Assembly: GCA_933822405.4 (NCBI GenBank)
Contig: CAKOGP040001803.1
Span: 62,001 to 126,000 of the forward strand
From: Cylindrotheca closterium
Lineage: Eukaryota; Bacillariophyta; Bacillariophyceae; Bacillariales; Bacillariaceae
Direction of reading: 5' to 3'
DNA: 64,000 nucleotides
A model generated the notes under the pieces. That model saw only the letters and a list, made by a program, of their open reading frames with translations, was not told where the DNA came from and searched no databases. Position numbers and translations under genes: made by a program. Every line of letters starts with the position of its first letter. The stretch's first letter is position 1. Below are positions 49,299-59,597 of the stretch, piece after piece.

Positions 49299-50198
49299 CT
49301 AGACGGACATGGCACCACCTCGATTCGAGGCATAACTACTACCGCCGTCTCCTCTTCCACCACCACCTCTGTACTGGCTACCACCTCCGACGCCATGTTT
49401 TTGTCGAATCATGTCTTGTTGGGCTTTCTGTTCCGCCAGGAGTTGCTTGAGTTTTTGCTCTTGCGCCTTTTGCAGTCGGGCCTGTCGCCGTCGCTCTTGT
49501 CGATGCTCAAAGGCATTGATTTCTTTTCCATCCGCCAAGATTTGAATATCCTTTTCAGGAGCCTTGATGTATATACAACTGATCAAAAGAGCAACCGCCC
49601 AAAGTAGAGCTGCGGAAACGACCACCAGACCTCCTTGATCCAGGGTACACTTGGTCTCGTAGCTTTCATCTTGATAGGACACCAAATCTTGGCACAGAGG
49701 TGAAAAGAAAATGGAAAAGGTTCCGCCGATATTAATCGTCAAGCAAACCAGACAGAGTTGTAGTACTCGGATTTGCATTTGACCCATGGCCACGCAATTG
49801 AGAAATAAAATCCAAAAGGACATGGCCACAGCTCCAATCACCGCCAACACACCACAGCCTCTGGCAACTTCCAAGGCATTGTCCCCAAAGAACTCTAATT
49901 GAAGAGTTGTGTACCCCCGACATTGCCCTTGTGACCAATCATTGTCATCAAAGGGCTCCAACCATTGAAAGAGTCCGATTCCAGTACGCATGGGAACCCC
50001 TTCCCCATCCGAGGTGGGATCCAAATAAAAATCGGAAAAGTCACCTCGATCATTGGTATATTCCACAAAAGCCATTCGACACGAACTGATTCCCCACATG
50101 GAAGCTGCCATGGCGGCCAAAGAGGCTACCATGAGACCACAAACAGAGGTTGGGCCGTGTGGAAATGAGCTATATTTGAGTTTTGTATAAATTTGCAT
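49299..50198 (-). CDS. Four-span membrane protein, uncharacterised stramenopile type, 299 aa
   Basis: Four hydrophobic helices (about residues 20-40, 110-135, 143-165 and 188-210). A Cys-containing loop between helices 1 and 2 (G-I-G-L-F-Q-W, then C-R-G-Y) resembles a tetraspan family I associate with diatoms and oomycetes. The cytosolic tail (from about 225) is a charged coiled coil rich in Gln/Arg/Lys (Q-E-R-R-R-Q-A-R-L-Q-K-A-Q-E-Q-K), then a Gly/Ser/Arg-rich end. No catalytic motif. Membrane location is clear; function unknown. Confidence 0.65.
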   Translation of the reverse strand: MQIYTKLKYSSFPHGPTSVCGLMVASLAAMAASMWGISSCRMAFVEYTNDRGDFSDFYLDPTSDGEGVPMRTGIGLFQWLEPFDDNDWSQGQCRGYTTLQLEFFGDNALEVARGCGVLAVIGAVAMSFWILFLNCVAMGQMQIRVLQLCLVCLTINIGGTFSIFFSPLCQDLVSYQDESYETKCTLDQGGLVVVSAALLWAVALLISCIYIKAPEKDIQILADGKEINAFEHRQERRRQARLQKAQEQKLKQLLAEQKAQQDMIRQKHGVGGGSQYRGGGGRGDGGSSYASNRGGAMSV

Positions 50199-51086
50199 TG
50201 GTAATTGTGTGTGTGTGAAGATTGTTGTGTAAACCGAAAAAGAAAAGCATCAACCATTGATATCAATGTCACGGTTGGGTGCATGATTCAAGACGGGAAC
50301 GCCAAGTGGAAGTAAAAGAGAAAAGACCTGGTGAGTATCACTGTAGAATCACGAGTAGAAACAACATAACACCATGGATGGATGTTGCAGTCGTCTCGTT
50401 CTGAAATTCACAACTCGTTTCTTACCATGCTCCGTAAACGCTTGCCATTTTAGATTCTCTTTTGCTGTCCTTGTTTGATTGTTCTCTTGTGTGTATGTGT
50501 GTACGTTTTGCTTTGATTGCAGTGGTATCACTTTTTGGTTTGTTGTTGTTGTTGCTGTTGCTGTTGCTGTTATTGTCGCTCTTTGCTACAACGAGGTGCA
50601 ACAACCGTGTTGACGATGTCGGTTTGACTTTCGTTTTTGACTCCCATATTTTTGGTCACACGATTGAGAAAGGGTGATGCTCGGTCTGCGTACGAAAAAG
50701 CCAATGCTGCACCTTACCCTTTGGCATGCGAACGCTCTCCAACCACCGTGAATCGGAAGCCGATCTTATTTTCTTCGCTTCCCAATCTTCGGAATGAAGA
50801 TGTGGATAATCTTGCCGGTGCGCGATGAAAAATTGCCCGCCGAAGTAATATTTGGAAAAAGGAGTAAAGGAGATAACAAGACACAAACGACACAAAATCG
50901 AAATATCATGTACCGGTACCCATCACCACTAAAAAACTGAGAGACTGCAAAACGACTAGAACCAGTACACGCAGAGTTGAAACAAAGAAGCAGAAGAGAG
51001 AGAGAGAGAGAGAGAGAGAGGACCAATCCAACCCCAAAGGAATCATCACGAGGCATTGGTACAACCAAAACACAACCACAGCATCC
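50199..51086. promoter_or_regulatory. Divergent intergenic region with microsatellites
   Basis: 888 bp between divergent starts. Contains a TTG/CTG trinucleotide run near 50540-50575, TACCGGTA at 50911-50918 and a GA repeat of about 13 units at 50995-51021, which probably lies in the 5' UTR of the PIG-H gene. No gene seen. Confidence 0.45.
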
Positions 51087-51698
51087 ATGTTGTCATCATT
51101 GGGTGCCTCCGCCTCCGCCTCTACTTCCAACACTTCTACCTCCCAAACCACAACAAGAAATGCTACAACTTTTGTAATCCGCTCTCACAAGAATCGCCCA
51201 GCTCGGCCTTTCTTGGCCATTGCTCTCATTTTGGGATTAGGGGCCTACTTGTTGTGGGCCGATTGGAACATTCAAAATGATCTGCTTTGGTTTGGAGGAG
51301 GTTTGCTCATGGGCTTGGTCGTATTGGAAACGGCAGCTTCCTTTCAAACGGAAGAAGTCTCGGTTCGAATTACACCCTTGGGGGTTCAGATTATCCATCA
51401 GAGGTACCATCATCGCAAGGCTCCTTCCTCGGATGATATGAATCCTGGGAAACACTCCAAATTCAAACAACCGCCCCCCAAACACGAACCATTTCTGCCA
51501 CGAGAAGTGGTGCAAGATTGCATTCTGGTAGAGCACGTTGGGGTGTTTTCAGTAGCGACCCGATTAATCGTTCGATTGAGTTCCACTTGCAGCGACTCCA
51601 ACAACATTGTTTCCATCCTACCCGATTCCATCAAATTGTCCTTTGCGCAATGTCACGATTTGGCACAACAAATACAGCTGGCGATCAAAAAAAGTTGA
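51087..51698 (+). CDS. PIGH: PIG-H, subunit of the GPI-GlcNAc transferase complex, 203 aa
   Basis: Family role: PIG-H helps PIG-A transfer GlcNAc to phosphatidylinositol on the cytosolic face of the ER, the first step of GPI-anchor synthesis. Two hydrophobic segments (about residues 42-60 and 67-85) are followed by the PIG-H domain: E-E-V-S-V-R-I-T-P-L-G-V-Q-I, a charged linker, F-L-P-R-E-V-V-Q-D-C-I-L-V-E-H-V and L-I-V-R-L-S-S. It ends with S-I-L-P-D-S-I-K-L-S-F-A-Q. The N-terminus is Ser/Thr-rich. The length is close to the usual size of about 190 residues. A single exon. Confidence 0.8.
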   Translation: MLSSLGASASASTSNTSTSQTTTRNATTFVIRSHKNRPARPFLAIALILGLGAYLLWADWNIQNDLLWFGGGLLMGLVVLETAASFQTEEVSVRITPLGVQIIHQRYHHRKAPSSDDMNPGKHSKFKQPPPKHEPFLPREVVQDCILVEHVGVFSVATRLIVRLSSTCSDSNNIVSILPDSIKLSFAQCHDLAQQIQLAIKKS

Positions 51699-52328
51699 GT
51701 AATTATTGCATATTGGATTTTTGTGGAACAATGAAACAGAAAAGATATGACAGAGAGTGAAATGTGGACCACGATAGACAAGTTCAAAAAGGTGAAATCT
51801 GTTCCTGTTGCCAAGGCCTCACAAGAATCACCATCCAAGCTTTGGTGCGAAATCACCGTTCGGTGTTTTCTTTTCCTGGCGCATTCAAAAAGTCGCCATC
51901 TCCACCCAAGGATGGTTCGGTTGAAAAAGAGTCGTCTAGCTGTATGGTGCTGGACGACAAGAACGGGAAAGTCAGTGTGCAAAGATTGTGTTATAGTCCT
52001 AGTTTTTCTAACATAATCCTGTAACAGCACAACAGCATATTAGTAGATCCATCTTTGGCGACTCCCGAATTTTCTGTAGATTAATGGGTCAGGTCGCAGC
52101 AAATACTCTATAATACTGTATGTATTGATCGCTGCAGTGAGTTGTGTACAGCGAGCGTTGTTTGGAAGCATGAGCTTTGTGCGAAATGTGGAAGAACTCT
52201 TTGTTTGATATTGATACTTTGACCTTGTTTCAAAAGCAGCTGATTTCTAGGAATCAAGAGTTGTACAGTGTGTCGTCATATACAAGAGACGGCTGCTGCC
52301 ATTAGGTTTGCGTTCCTTGAATCAATGA
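51699..52328. other. Convergent spacer, no gene seen
   Basis: 630 bp between PIG-H and the PPR gene. Overlapping open frames at 51747-52030 on both strands lack motifs and are treated as chance. Confidence 0.35.
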
Positions 52329-54764
52329 TCACAGCTCGTCAATGTCAACATCCAAATCCACATACTTCAACGAATGGTTTTCGCCTTCTGAAGAGGACAG
52401 AGTCTTGCCAACCTTGTTGACCAACTTGATGGCCTTCTTGAAGGCTGAATTGAGCACCTTGACACTATAAAAGTCGTAACCATCTTCTTGCATGGATTCC
52501 ATCAATCGAACTGCCTTGAGTGGTTGACCAGTGCGTTCATACGAGGCAACAGTGGCGGTGAACAAATCAACATCTGGCTTCAAGCCATCTTCTCGCATCC
52601 TTTTCAAAAAGGCTTCGGCCATGTAAGGCTGCTTGCACGATGCAAAGAGATTCACAAGAATAGTGTAGGTCTGGCGGTTGGGGCGACCCGTCTCCTCGAC
52701 AAATCGCGATTTCATGAGTTTGTACACTGTCACTGCTCGTTCGAAATCAGCCTTGGTCCGAACTTCCGCTTGTGCCATGAGAACGGTATTCAAGGTCGCT
52801 CTATTGGGGGCGAGGCCCTCCTTCAACATCTTTCGCAAGAGTAAAAGAGCCCGTTCGGATTGCTTGGACTTGCGACAACAGCTAATGGCAGCTCCGTAAA
52901 TGATTTCGTTGGGAGCAATACCGTCTTCCTTGAGCTTTTGGAATACGGTGCTGGCAGCTTGAATGTCTCCGACTCGCTGGCATGCTGTCATCATTGAACC
53001 ATAGGTGATTTCGGTGCGTTCGATTCCAGCTTCCTCCACTTCTTCCAGAAGCTTGAAGGCTCCTTTCAGGTCGCAAGCTTCGGCGCAAACTCGAATGGCA
53101 GCATTGTATACTTGAATATTGGGATTCACCATGTCGGGCATCTTTTTCATCAAGCTCAAGAGCTGCAGAGCTTTCTTTTGGACCAGTGGCTTGGAAGAAC
53201 CACCAGCCCTTTCGGAAGGTTTGTTGGTGATTGTGGCTTCCACATCGCGCTCTGTTTCTCCATTGTGCAGCGCATTCGCACAAGCTCCAATCACTGCGGC
53301 CATAGTCACTTCATTGGGTTCCACATCTGCCTTGCGCATGCGGTCCAATAGTTGAAAGGCTTCTTTCCACTTGCCCGCATACTCGCAACCTGTAATTGCG
53401 GCAGTGTAAGCTACCACGCCAGGTTGTTGTCCAGTCTCTTGTTCAAATTTTTGCAATAGGCGGATCCCGTCCTTCCAAGCACCGCCTCGGGCACATGCCG
53501 AAATCGCCAATCGGTAGGCAACCGCGTCCGGTCCCTGAAGTGGCTGTTTCGCACCGGATCGTTCTAATCTGGCAGTGATTGGTACAACGGGGTGGACTGT
53601 TTTCATTTGTTCCAGATATTCCAAGGCCTCTCCGGCCAATCCCAGTTGTTGACAGGCATGAAGACAAGAAGTCAATGCCACTCCATCCAATTCTAGTCCT
53701 CGATTTTGCATTGTTTCTGCATACGTCAGTACCAGTGGCCATTGTTCTCCTCGTTCGCATGCTGATAAGATGGTTCCATAGGTTACAAAGTCCGGTTCGG
53801 GCACCAAGAATTTTTTCATTTCATCACCACCACTATCACTTTCCTCTTCCTTTGATGCTGGTGATGATTCTACTTCAGCAGTAGTAGCATTCTTCTCACT
53901 CGCTCCTTCCATTCGCTCCAATAGTTTAATGGCCGACTTCCAATCCCCCGCTTGAGCACACGCCGAAATGGCGGCATTGAATCCCGTCACACTCATTTCC
54001 AATTCCTTTTCCTCGACGGCTTCTCTCAAAAGATCCAATGCCTGTTTGGTTTTCGGCGGATGCGATCGGGCACACGCCGAAATGGCGGACGAATAGACCA
54101 CCGCATTGGGTGCTACCCGATGTTCTTTCTATGATGTGTGATTATAAAAGAATGAGAAAATAGTTGTCAACAGCAATCGATACACTACTTTGCAATCATG
54201 CATTGGGACAAACACAAACACAAATATGCACACATAATAGTATGCACATACCTCGAAGGATCGCAACAATTCCAGTGCCTTGGTCGAGTTTCTGGCTCGA
54301 TTGCAAACATTCATGAGGGACCCAAAGGTAAAAACGTTTACCCGCAAATTCTTTTCATTCACTGCCGACTCCAGTATTGAAATAGCTTTCTCAAGCCGTG
54401 GCGGCCGGGACCTTGCACACACATCAATCGCGCAATTGACCAGCCGGGTAGAGGGACATTCCACGCTGTGAAAGAGTTCCAAGGCTTCGTCTGTCTTGCC
54501 CGATCGTCCCAATTGTGTCACTTTCTTTTCCACCTTGTAGGTTTTGGATGCTGGAGAAGTCCTTGATGTTGCTTTGACGACGGGTGTCGCGTATAATATG
54601 GAATTGGAAGCAGGAAAATGATTTCGTTCCAATTGTCGTTTCCGTATTCTTCGATTGGGAAAGGTTGACGATACTGATTCTCCAGGCTGTGATGATTGAA
54701 AGGCTTGGCTTCCGTTGACCAATGTCAGACAGAGAAAGACGATACTTGTGTTCCGTCGTCTCAT
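52329..54764 (-). CDS. PPR protein, probably plastid-targeted, two exons, 770 aa
   Basis: Exon 1 is 54764-54252 and exon 2 is 54128-52329. The intron 54251-54129 (123 nt, GTATGT/ATAG) is phase 0. At least ten pentatricopeptide repeats run from about residue 90 to 740, recognisable by repeated (Y/F)-x-x-x-I-S-A-C-(A/E)-(R/Q)-x-G-x-W and A-(F/L)-x-L-L-(E/D)-x-M-x-x-x-G-(I/V)-x-P-(N/D). PPR proteins bind organellar RNA in a sequence-specific way and act in its processing, stability or translation. The N-terminus has a signal-peptide-like segment ending G-S-Q-A-F, matching the diatom plastid A-F motif. No C-terminal E/DYW editing domain, so a role in stability or processing is more likely. A Glu/Ser-rich insert interrupts the array near residue 230. 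Confidence 0.88.
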
Positions 54765-55194
54765 TTTTTTGGATGATGAGCCACAAAGGTTTGTTTGTAC
54801 AGGACTTTCAAGTGTGTGTGTGTGTGTGTGTACAAGAGAAGTTTGTTTGTGAGATGTTTGCGTTTTGCATGTCACAATCTCCAGCTTCAACTTTCTCTCG
54901 AGGAAACACACGGACGGAGTAAGGACGCGCCACGTGGAATTTCTTTCTCCGAAAATCATTCCTCCGAATTCCCACGAATGAATGAAAATATGAGAACCAA
55001 ATTCAATAATATCATCGAAACTCGAAACCGACAACTGCTCAACGTCATTCCCATCACTCACTCGCAATCCTAACTTCCTAATACCTTAACGTATCAAGAA
55101 AGGCTTGAAGATTGACCACCTCGTTAGCCAAACAGACGAGATTGATTGATATCATCACCACCAACACAACCACCATCCTCGTCAAATTATCGAC
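54765..55194. promoter_or_regulatory. Divergent promoter region with GT microsatellite
   Basis: 430 bp between divergent starts. A (GT) run of about nine units lies at 54812-54830, likely in the 5' UTR of the PPR gene. Confidence 0.4.
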
Positions 55195-56211
55195 ATGAAC
55201 GATTCTGTTCGAGAAGTCGTATCGGGGGCGTTTGCGGGAGCTTCCACCAAGACACTACTGGCACCCCTAGATCGTCTCAAGTTGGTGGTACAGTTGCGTG
55301 GATCCATTCCACCGTCAGCAAACAACAACAATGTTGCTTCCAATCACTACCAGGGACCAGTGCAAGCCATGACTAAGATCTTGAGGGAGGAAGGATTTTT
55401 TGCATTGTGGCGGGGGAATACTTCCACCGTTGTCATTCAGGGTGGGACGACGGCCTTGAATTTTCTATTCTTGGATTGGTACAAGAAAACAGCGGATCAT
55501 TTGGTGTTGGGCAATCGTGGCTCCACAGCAGGAGGTGAACAGACCTACTCATCCTCATCAGTATCATTGACACGACAAGAACGAATCGCCAAGTCGTTCG
55601 TTTCGGGATTTCTGGCGGGAGGATCGGCCATTACCTTGCTGTATCCCATTGGACTCATGCGGACAAAGTTAGCATTGGATGTGGGTCAAGAAACCAGATT
55701 GTATCCACGAGGTATGCGGGACGTCTTTTTACATTCCTACCAGGTAAATGGATTGACGAGCTTGTATCAAGGATTTGCGGTTGCCTTGTGGAGTGTGTCC
55801 ATCTATCGAATGGTGTATTTGGGTGGTTACGACTACCTAAAGACGGAATTGGTAGAAGATTACAAGGCAAAATACAGCAATGCTACAACAACTTCAACAA
55901 CAACGCTAACGGATGAAGATGCCTATCGGGCCATTCCCTTTTACCAACGCTTCTTGTCCGCCCAATTGGTCAGCATGCTCGCCTCGACAGCCCATTATCC
56001 CTTGGACTCGGTACGACGACGACTCATGATGCAATCGGATATGCCAAAAGAGAAACGACTTTACAAAAATGCCCGACATTGTTTGGTCAAAATTTATCAA
56101 GACGAAGGCATAGCAGGATATTATCGTGGTTTGGGAACGAATTACATTCGGAGTGTGGGTGCAGCACTCTTGCTCGTGTCTTATGACTATTGCAAGGAGC
56201 TATTTTCTTGA
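55195..56211 (+). CDS. Mitochondrial carrier family protein, ADP/ATP-carrier-like, 338 aa
   Basis: Three Mito_carr repeats. Their signature motifs are P-L-D-R-L-K at 24, P-I-G-L-M-R-T-K at 151 and P-L-D-S-V-R-R-R-L-M-M-Q at 269. The third contains R-R-R-L-M-M, one residue different from the R-R-R-M-M-M signature of ADP/ATP carriers. Six membrane spans are expected. The P-I-G motif in repeat two lacks the acidic residue of the canonical P-x-(D/E), weakening the matrix salt-bridge network. A Ser/Thr-rich insert (about residues 107-125) lies between repeats one and two, and a Thr-rich one (229-240) before repeat three. A nucleotide substrate is plausible but not certain. Location: inner mitochondrial or another organelle membrane. 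Confidence 0.82.
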   Translation: MNDSVREVVSGAFAGASTKTLLAPLDRLKLVVQLRGSIPPSANNNNVASNHYQGPVQAMTKILREEGFFALWRGNTSTVVIQGGTTALNFLFLDWYKKTADHLVLGNRGSTAGGEQTYSSSSVSLTRQERIAKSFVSGFLAGGSAITLLYPIGLMRTKLALDVGQETRLYPRGMRDVFLHSYQVNGLTSLYQGFAVALWSVSIYRMVYLGGYDYLKTELVEDYKAKYSNATTTSTTTLTDEDAYRAIPFYQRFLSAQLVSMLASTAHYPLDSVRRRLMMQSDMPKEKRLYKNARHCLVKIYQDEGIAGYYRGLGTNYIRSVGAALLLVSYDYCKELFS

Positions 56212-56491
56212 ATGAAGACATGATCACGCTTGGCAAATGCTATTGCTAAAAGCAGATAGAAAATAAAATAATAGAATTGACCGAGATCCAATGATGGTTA
56301 ACTTAACCTCTTATCTGTTTCATATATTTTCTTGTAGTACCATTCCACTATCAATGCCCACGGCGCGAATAGTCACTATCTTGTGTGTTTCAAAAGCCCT
56401 ATTCCATCTCTGTGCTCTCTTGCTCGAATAGACACTTTTTGAATACTTTCCATATATATATCGAAGAAGAAGACGACGATTGATTGCCAAC

Positions 56492-59272
56492 CTAATAGGC
56501 TTCGGCAGTATTCATCTTTTCATTGAAATCATTCAAAGTTTCAATGGTCTCGAGCAAGAGTTTCTGGGAGAGATCTTCGTCATCTTCCTGAGCAAGAGCC
56601 ATGGCAAGACGAATCGCATTCTTGATTTCGCGACCATTGAGCTGGTGTTTCGCAAGCTCTTCGATATCGATCGCCTTGTCAGCGCCCAACTTGGCCGCGT
56701 AGCCGGAAGCACCAAGGAGGTTCTTCCAAACTTGCAGGCGAGCATCAGAGTTGAGCTGTTCGTAACGGAGACCCAAGGTGATGCGAGTCTTGAATGCAGG
56801 ATCCAAAGTGTCGACTCGATTGCTTGTAAGGAAGAGGACGCCCTTGAAATACTCGACAAGGCGCAACATGATGCTGACCATGGCATTGCGCTCCAAGGAA
56901 CCAGTAGAGGTACGTTTTTCGAGAAAGATATCGGCTTCATCAAGCAGAATCAAAGCATCCCAGCGCCGACAGAGGTCCAAAATTTCGCCCAGCTTGGTCT
57001 CCAACTCAGAAGGAGTGGTACCAAGCTGTCCAAGGGATACAGTGTAAAGTGGCCGGTGGAGCATCTCGCTAATGGCCTCCGCAGTAAGCGTCTTTCCAAC
57101 ACCTGGAGGACCATACAAGAGGAAAACAGAGCCTTCTCCCTTGCCAGCAATAATATCTTGGAAGGAATCGCTGCTGTGACGGACCAAAGCCTTGACCATG
57201 CGTTTGCGTGAGGCTGGGAGGACCAAACTGTCAAAAACGGTCTCATCGAACTGGATGTCGCTCAACCCGTCAACGAGAACTTCCCCCCACGAGTTGCTGG
57301 TAAAGCTAAAGCCAATCACAGCCGGCCAAGACATCTCCAAATAATCATCGGGGATATCATCAAATAATATAAGATTATGGTCGTTGGATTGTTTCAAACC
57401 ACTCTTTGCATCTTGTTCCATCTTGCGCTGGTGCAGCATATACTCCTTGTACTTGTACTTGATTGCGGTGATAATCATATCATTGCTAGCAATACCAAGA
57501 CTATGTCCAGCCTCGTAGCTTCCCTGGGTATCGACCATGACGCGTCCAGAAGTATTCAATGCTGAATTATTGGCGGAGGCAGCCTTGCGACCAACAGACT
57601 TTGCAAAGAAGGAACCTTTTTCGTACGCCATGAAGGATTGAGAAGTAGCGCACTTGGCATATTTTTCTCCTCTCTTGCGAAAGGTGGCCAAAACGTCCTT
57701 TATATTATTGTTCATGGAAGAGAGGGGCACGAAATCCAAAGAAGACTGAATGGACCGACGACCTTCAAAGTTCTCCATTCCATGCACGTATTCGCAAAGA
57801 GTAAAGTGCTTTCCGACTGCCACGAGGAATTGGAAGCACACCTTGAAGGTACGGGTGACTCCAAACAAGGTCTTTCCTTGTTCGTATCGGTTCCAGGCAA
57901 CTTCGCAAACCATGTCGACCCCGGAAGCAAAGACATGCTTGGCAACCACACGAGTACCAGGCCTGTACAATTCGCCTAGAGAGTCAAAGTCACACATGCC
58001 ATCTTTCACACATTCTTTAATGGCTCCAAGTTTGTTTTCATTGGATTTTTCAATGAATTCGACCAAATCGTCCAAACCAGAAATGTCCACCGTGCCATTG
58101 GGACGAGTGGGGGCTCGAATCCCAAGGCTACTCCAAAGTTCGAGCAATGGCTTGCGCTTGGAACAAATCTCTTGCTCCGACATTACTTTGTGGGTCGAAT
58201 CATTATGACAAGTACGATTGTAGAGATCCCGAGCGACCTGGACTCCACGTAGACCCCCCAACGCGTCGTAAAGATCCTTGCCTTCTACCTTGAGAGTCTT
58301 AGTTTTGTTGCCCTGATGAACGATACTATTTTTTCCACTACGTTTGACAGTGAGAGCCATTTTGCGGACCAATAGGGACAAGTGGGATTCCTTGCCAGTG
58401 GTAGCATTATCCAAGTGGAACTCAACGCCGCCATCTGAAGTAGGAGAAAAGTAGCGTGGAGTTTCGTCGTTGATTGTGTCATCATCCAAAGTAGCCAAGA
58501 GGGATTCATCGACGGTTCCTTCTTCGCGAATCATGACCGACTTAATAGCTTTGGTAGATACTCCGGCCTTGGCCATTTTCTGGTACTTGTTGGTCAAATG
58601 CGACTTGCGGGCAGTGCTTTGTGGCAAGCGTTCAAACTTTGGGGATTCCAAGACACAAGCCTCTTGTTCGTCAATTACAAGAGATGGTTCGAAACCATCC
58701 ATGCGGATGGTAGTGGCAACACCGTGGGAAGGGACACCAGACTTGAGCATGCGCTTGTACTTTTTCAAGTATCGTTGTTCATGAGCATCCAAGGAGGAGA
58801 CAGCAGCTGCTGGCTTGTTGATTTCCTGTTCCAAAGGATTATCCGTGGACAAAGCAAGAGTAACAGCATCAGGATCCATACCATCGATACGAGCAGTGTT
58901 GCGAATGGCATTGACAGCAATGCCGCAGCTCATCATGCGGCGATACTTTTTGATCAATCCACTATCTTGCATGGTTGTTTGTGTCAAGTCGGGAGTCTTA
59001 GAAGTTTGTTGAGTTTTGGCAGCAGCAATTGCCATGATTTGCTCCCAGGCAGGATTCTTCCAACTGACACGTCCATCCTCGTGAATATACGGAGGAGTTT
59101 TGGCGGGGTTACGCTTCCATCCAGCAGGAAGCTTCAGCATGGCAAGCTTCTCAAATGCTTCTTGGGATTGAAAGTTTGGATCGTCAGGATCCAAATCGCG
59201 CAATCCTTCCATCAAAGACGGATCGATTTGCATAGCAAAAGTATCGCCTTGCTCGGGCGTTTCGGTTTCCAT
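56492..59272 (-). CDS. Large AAA+ ATPase with three WASHC3/CCDC53-like motifs, 926 aa
   Basis: The C-terminal AAA+ module has Walker A G-P-P-G-V-G-K-T (about 721-728), Walker B L-I-L-L-D-E-A-D (about 773-780), sensor-1-like L-T-S-N-R and an arginine-finger region F-K-T-R-I. The N-terminal half has three repeats about 60 residues apart (near 107, 167 and 227) of a K-Y-x-(R/K)-M-x-x-x-G-(V/I) ... (M/A)-x-x-(D/E)-G type. These resemble the helical motif of WASH-complex subunit CCDC53. Before them L-P-A-G-W-K-R-N-P ... W-K-N-P looks WW-like. The middle (about 500-680) is uncharacterised. The upstream frame to 59341 lacks an ATG. Probably an ATP-driven remodeller; substrate unknown. Confidence 0.75.
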   Translation of the reverse strand: METETPEQGDTFAMQIDPSLMEGLRDLDPDDPNFQSQEAFEKLAMLKLPAGWKRNPAKTPPYIHEDGRVSWKNPAWEQIMAIAAAKTQQTSKTPDLTQTTMQDSGLIKKYRRMMSCGIAVNAIRNTARIDGMDPDAVTLALSTDNPLEQEINKPAAAVSSLDAHEQRYLKKYKRMLKSGVPSHGVATTIRMDGFEPSLVIDEQEACVLESPKFERLPQSTARKSHLTNKYQKMAKAGVSTKAIKSVMIREEGTVDESLLATLDDDTINDETPRYFSPTSDGGVEFHLDNATTGKESHLSLLVRKMALTVKRSGKNSIVHQGNKTKTLKVEGKDLYDALGGLRGVQVARDLYNRTCHNDSTHKVMSEQEICSKRKPLLELWSSLGIRAPTRPNGTVDISGLDDLVEFIEKSNENKLGAIKECVKDGMCDFDSLGELYRPGTRVVAKHVFASGVDMVCEVAWNRYEQGKTLFGVTRTFKVCFQFLVAVGKHFTLCEYVHGMENFEGRRSIQSSLDFVPLSSMNNNIKDVLATFRKRGEKYAKCATSQSFMAYEKGSFFAKSVGRKAASANNSALNTSGRVMVDTQGSYEAGHSLGIASNDMIITAIKYKYKEYMLHQRKMEQDAKSGLKQSNDHNLILFDDIPDDYLEMSWPAVIGFSFTSNSWGEVLVDGLSDIQFDETVFDSLVLPASRKRMVKALVRHSSDSFQDIIAGKGEGSVFLLYGPPGVGKTLTAEAISEMLHRPLYTVSLGQLGTTPSELETKLGEILDLCRRWDALILLDEADIFLEKRTSTGSLERNAMVSIMLRLVEYFKGVLFLTSNRVDTLDPAFKTRITLGLRYEQLNSDARLQVWKNLLGASGYAAKLGADKAIDIEELAKHQLNGREIKNAIRLAMALAQEDDEDLSQKLLLETIETLNDFNEKMNTAEAY

Positions 59273-59597
59273 GGTAGTAGTTGTTTTTGTTTCGATCAAG
59301 TGATTGCGAGTTGGACTTCGACTGTAAACTATAGTGGTCAATCCTACCGGTACCGGTATGGCATGTCAATACCCTTTTTCATTTTGTTCCCAGTTGTTCA
59401 AGGTCGAATAAGTCTAATCGTGGTAGTTGACCCATGTGACTCGAACCCAACTTGGACTATGGACGTTCTCACTGACTGACTCACTCACTCAAAATCTCAG
59501 AAAAAGAATAACCTTCATCATCGCTTCAGAAGAAGGAGAGGGGCGTCTCGTCTTCTCGTCCTTACAACGCCATGAAAGCTCGTTTCAACGCCGAACA
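59273..59597. promoter_or_regulatory. Divergent promoter with overlapping TACCGGTA palindromes
   Basis: 325 bp between two divergent starts. Two overlapping TACCGGTA palindromes lie at 59345-59358, about 75 bp upstream of the AAA+ start codon. Their role is unknown. Confidence 0.4.

Noticed and set aside
51747..52030. Small overlapping open frames on both strands after PIG-H
   Set aside because: They mirror each other, have no motif, and lie in a convergent 3' region.
56480..57211. 243-codon + strand open frame
   Set aside because: Antisense to the AAA+ module of the large ATPase; a chance shadow.
58598..59479. 293-codon + strand open frame
   Set aside because: Antisense to the N-terminal part of the AAA+ gene and its promoter; composition is not protein-like.
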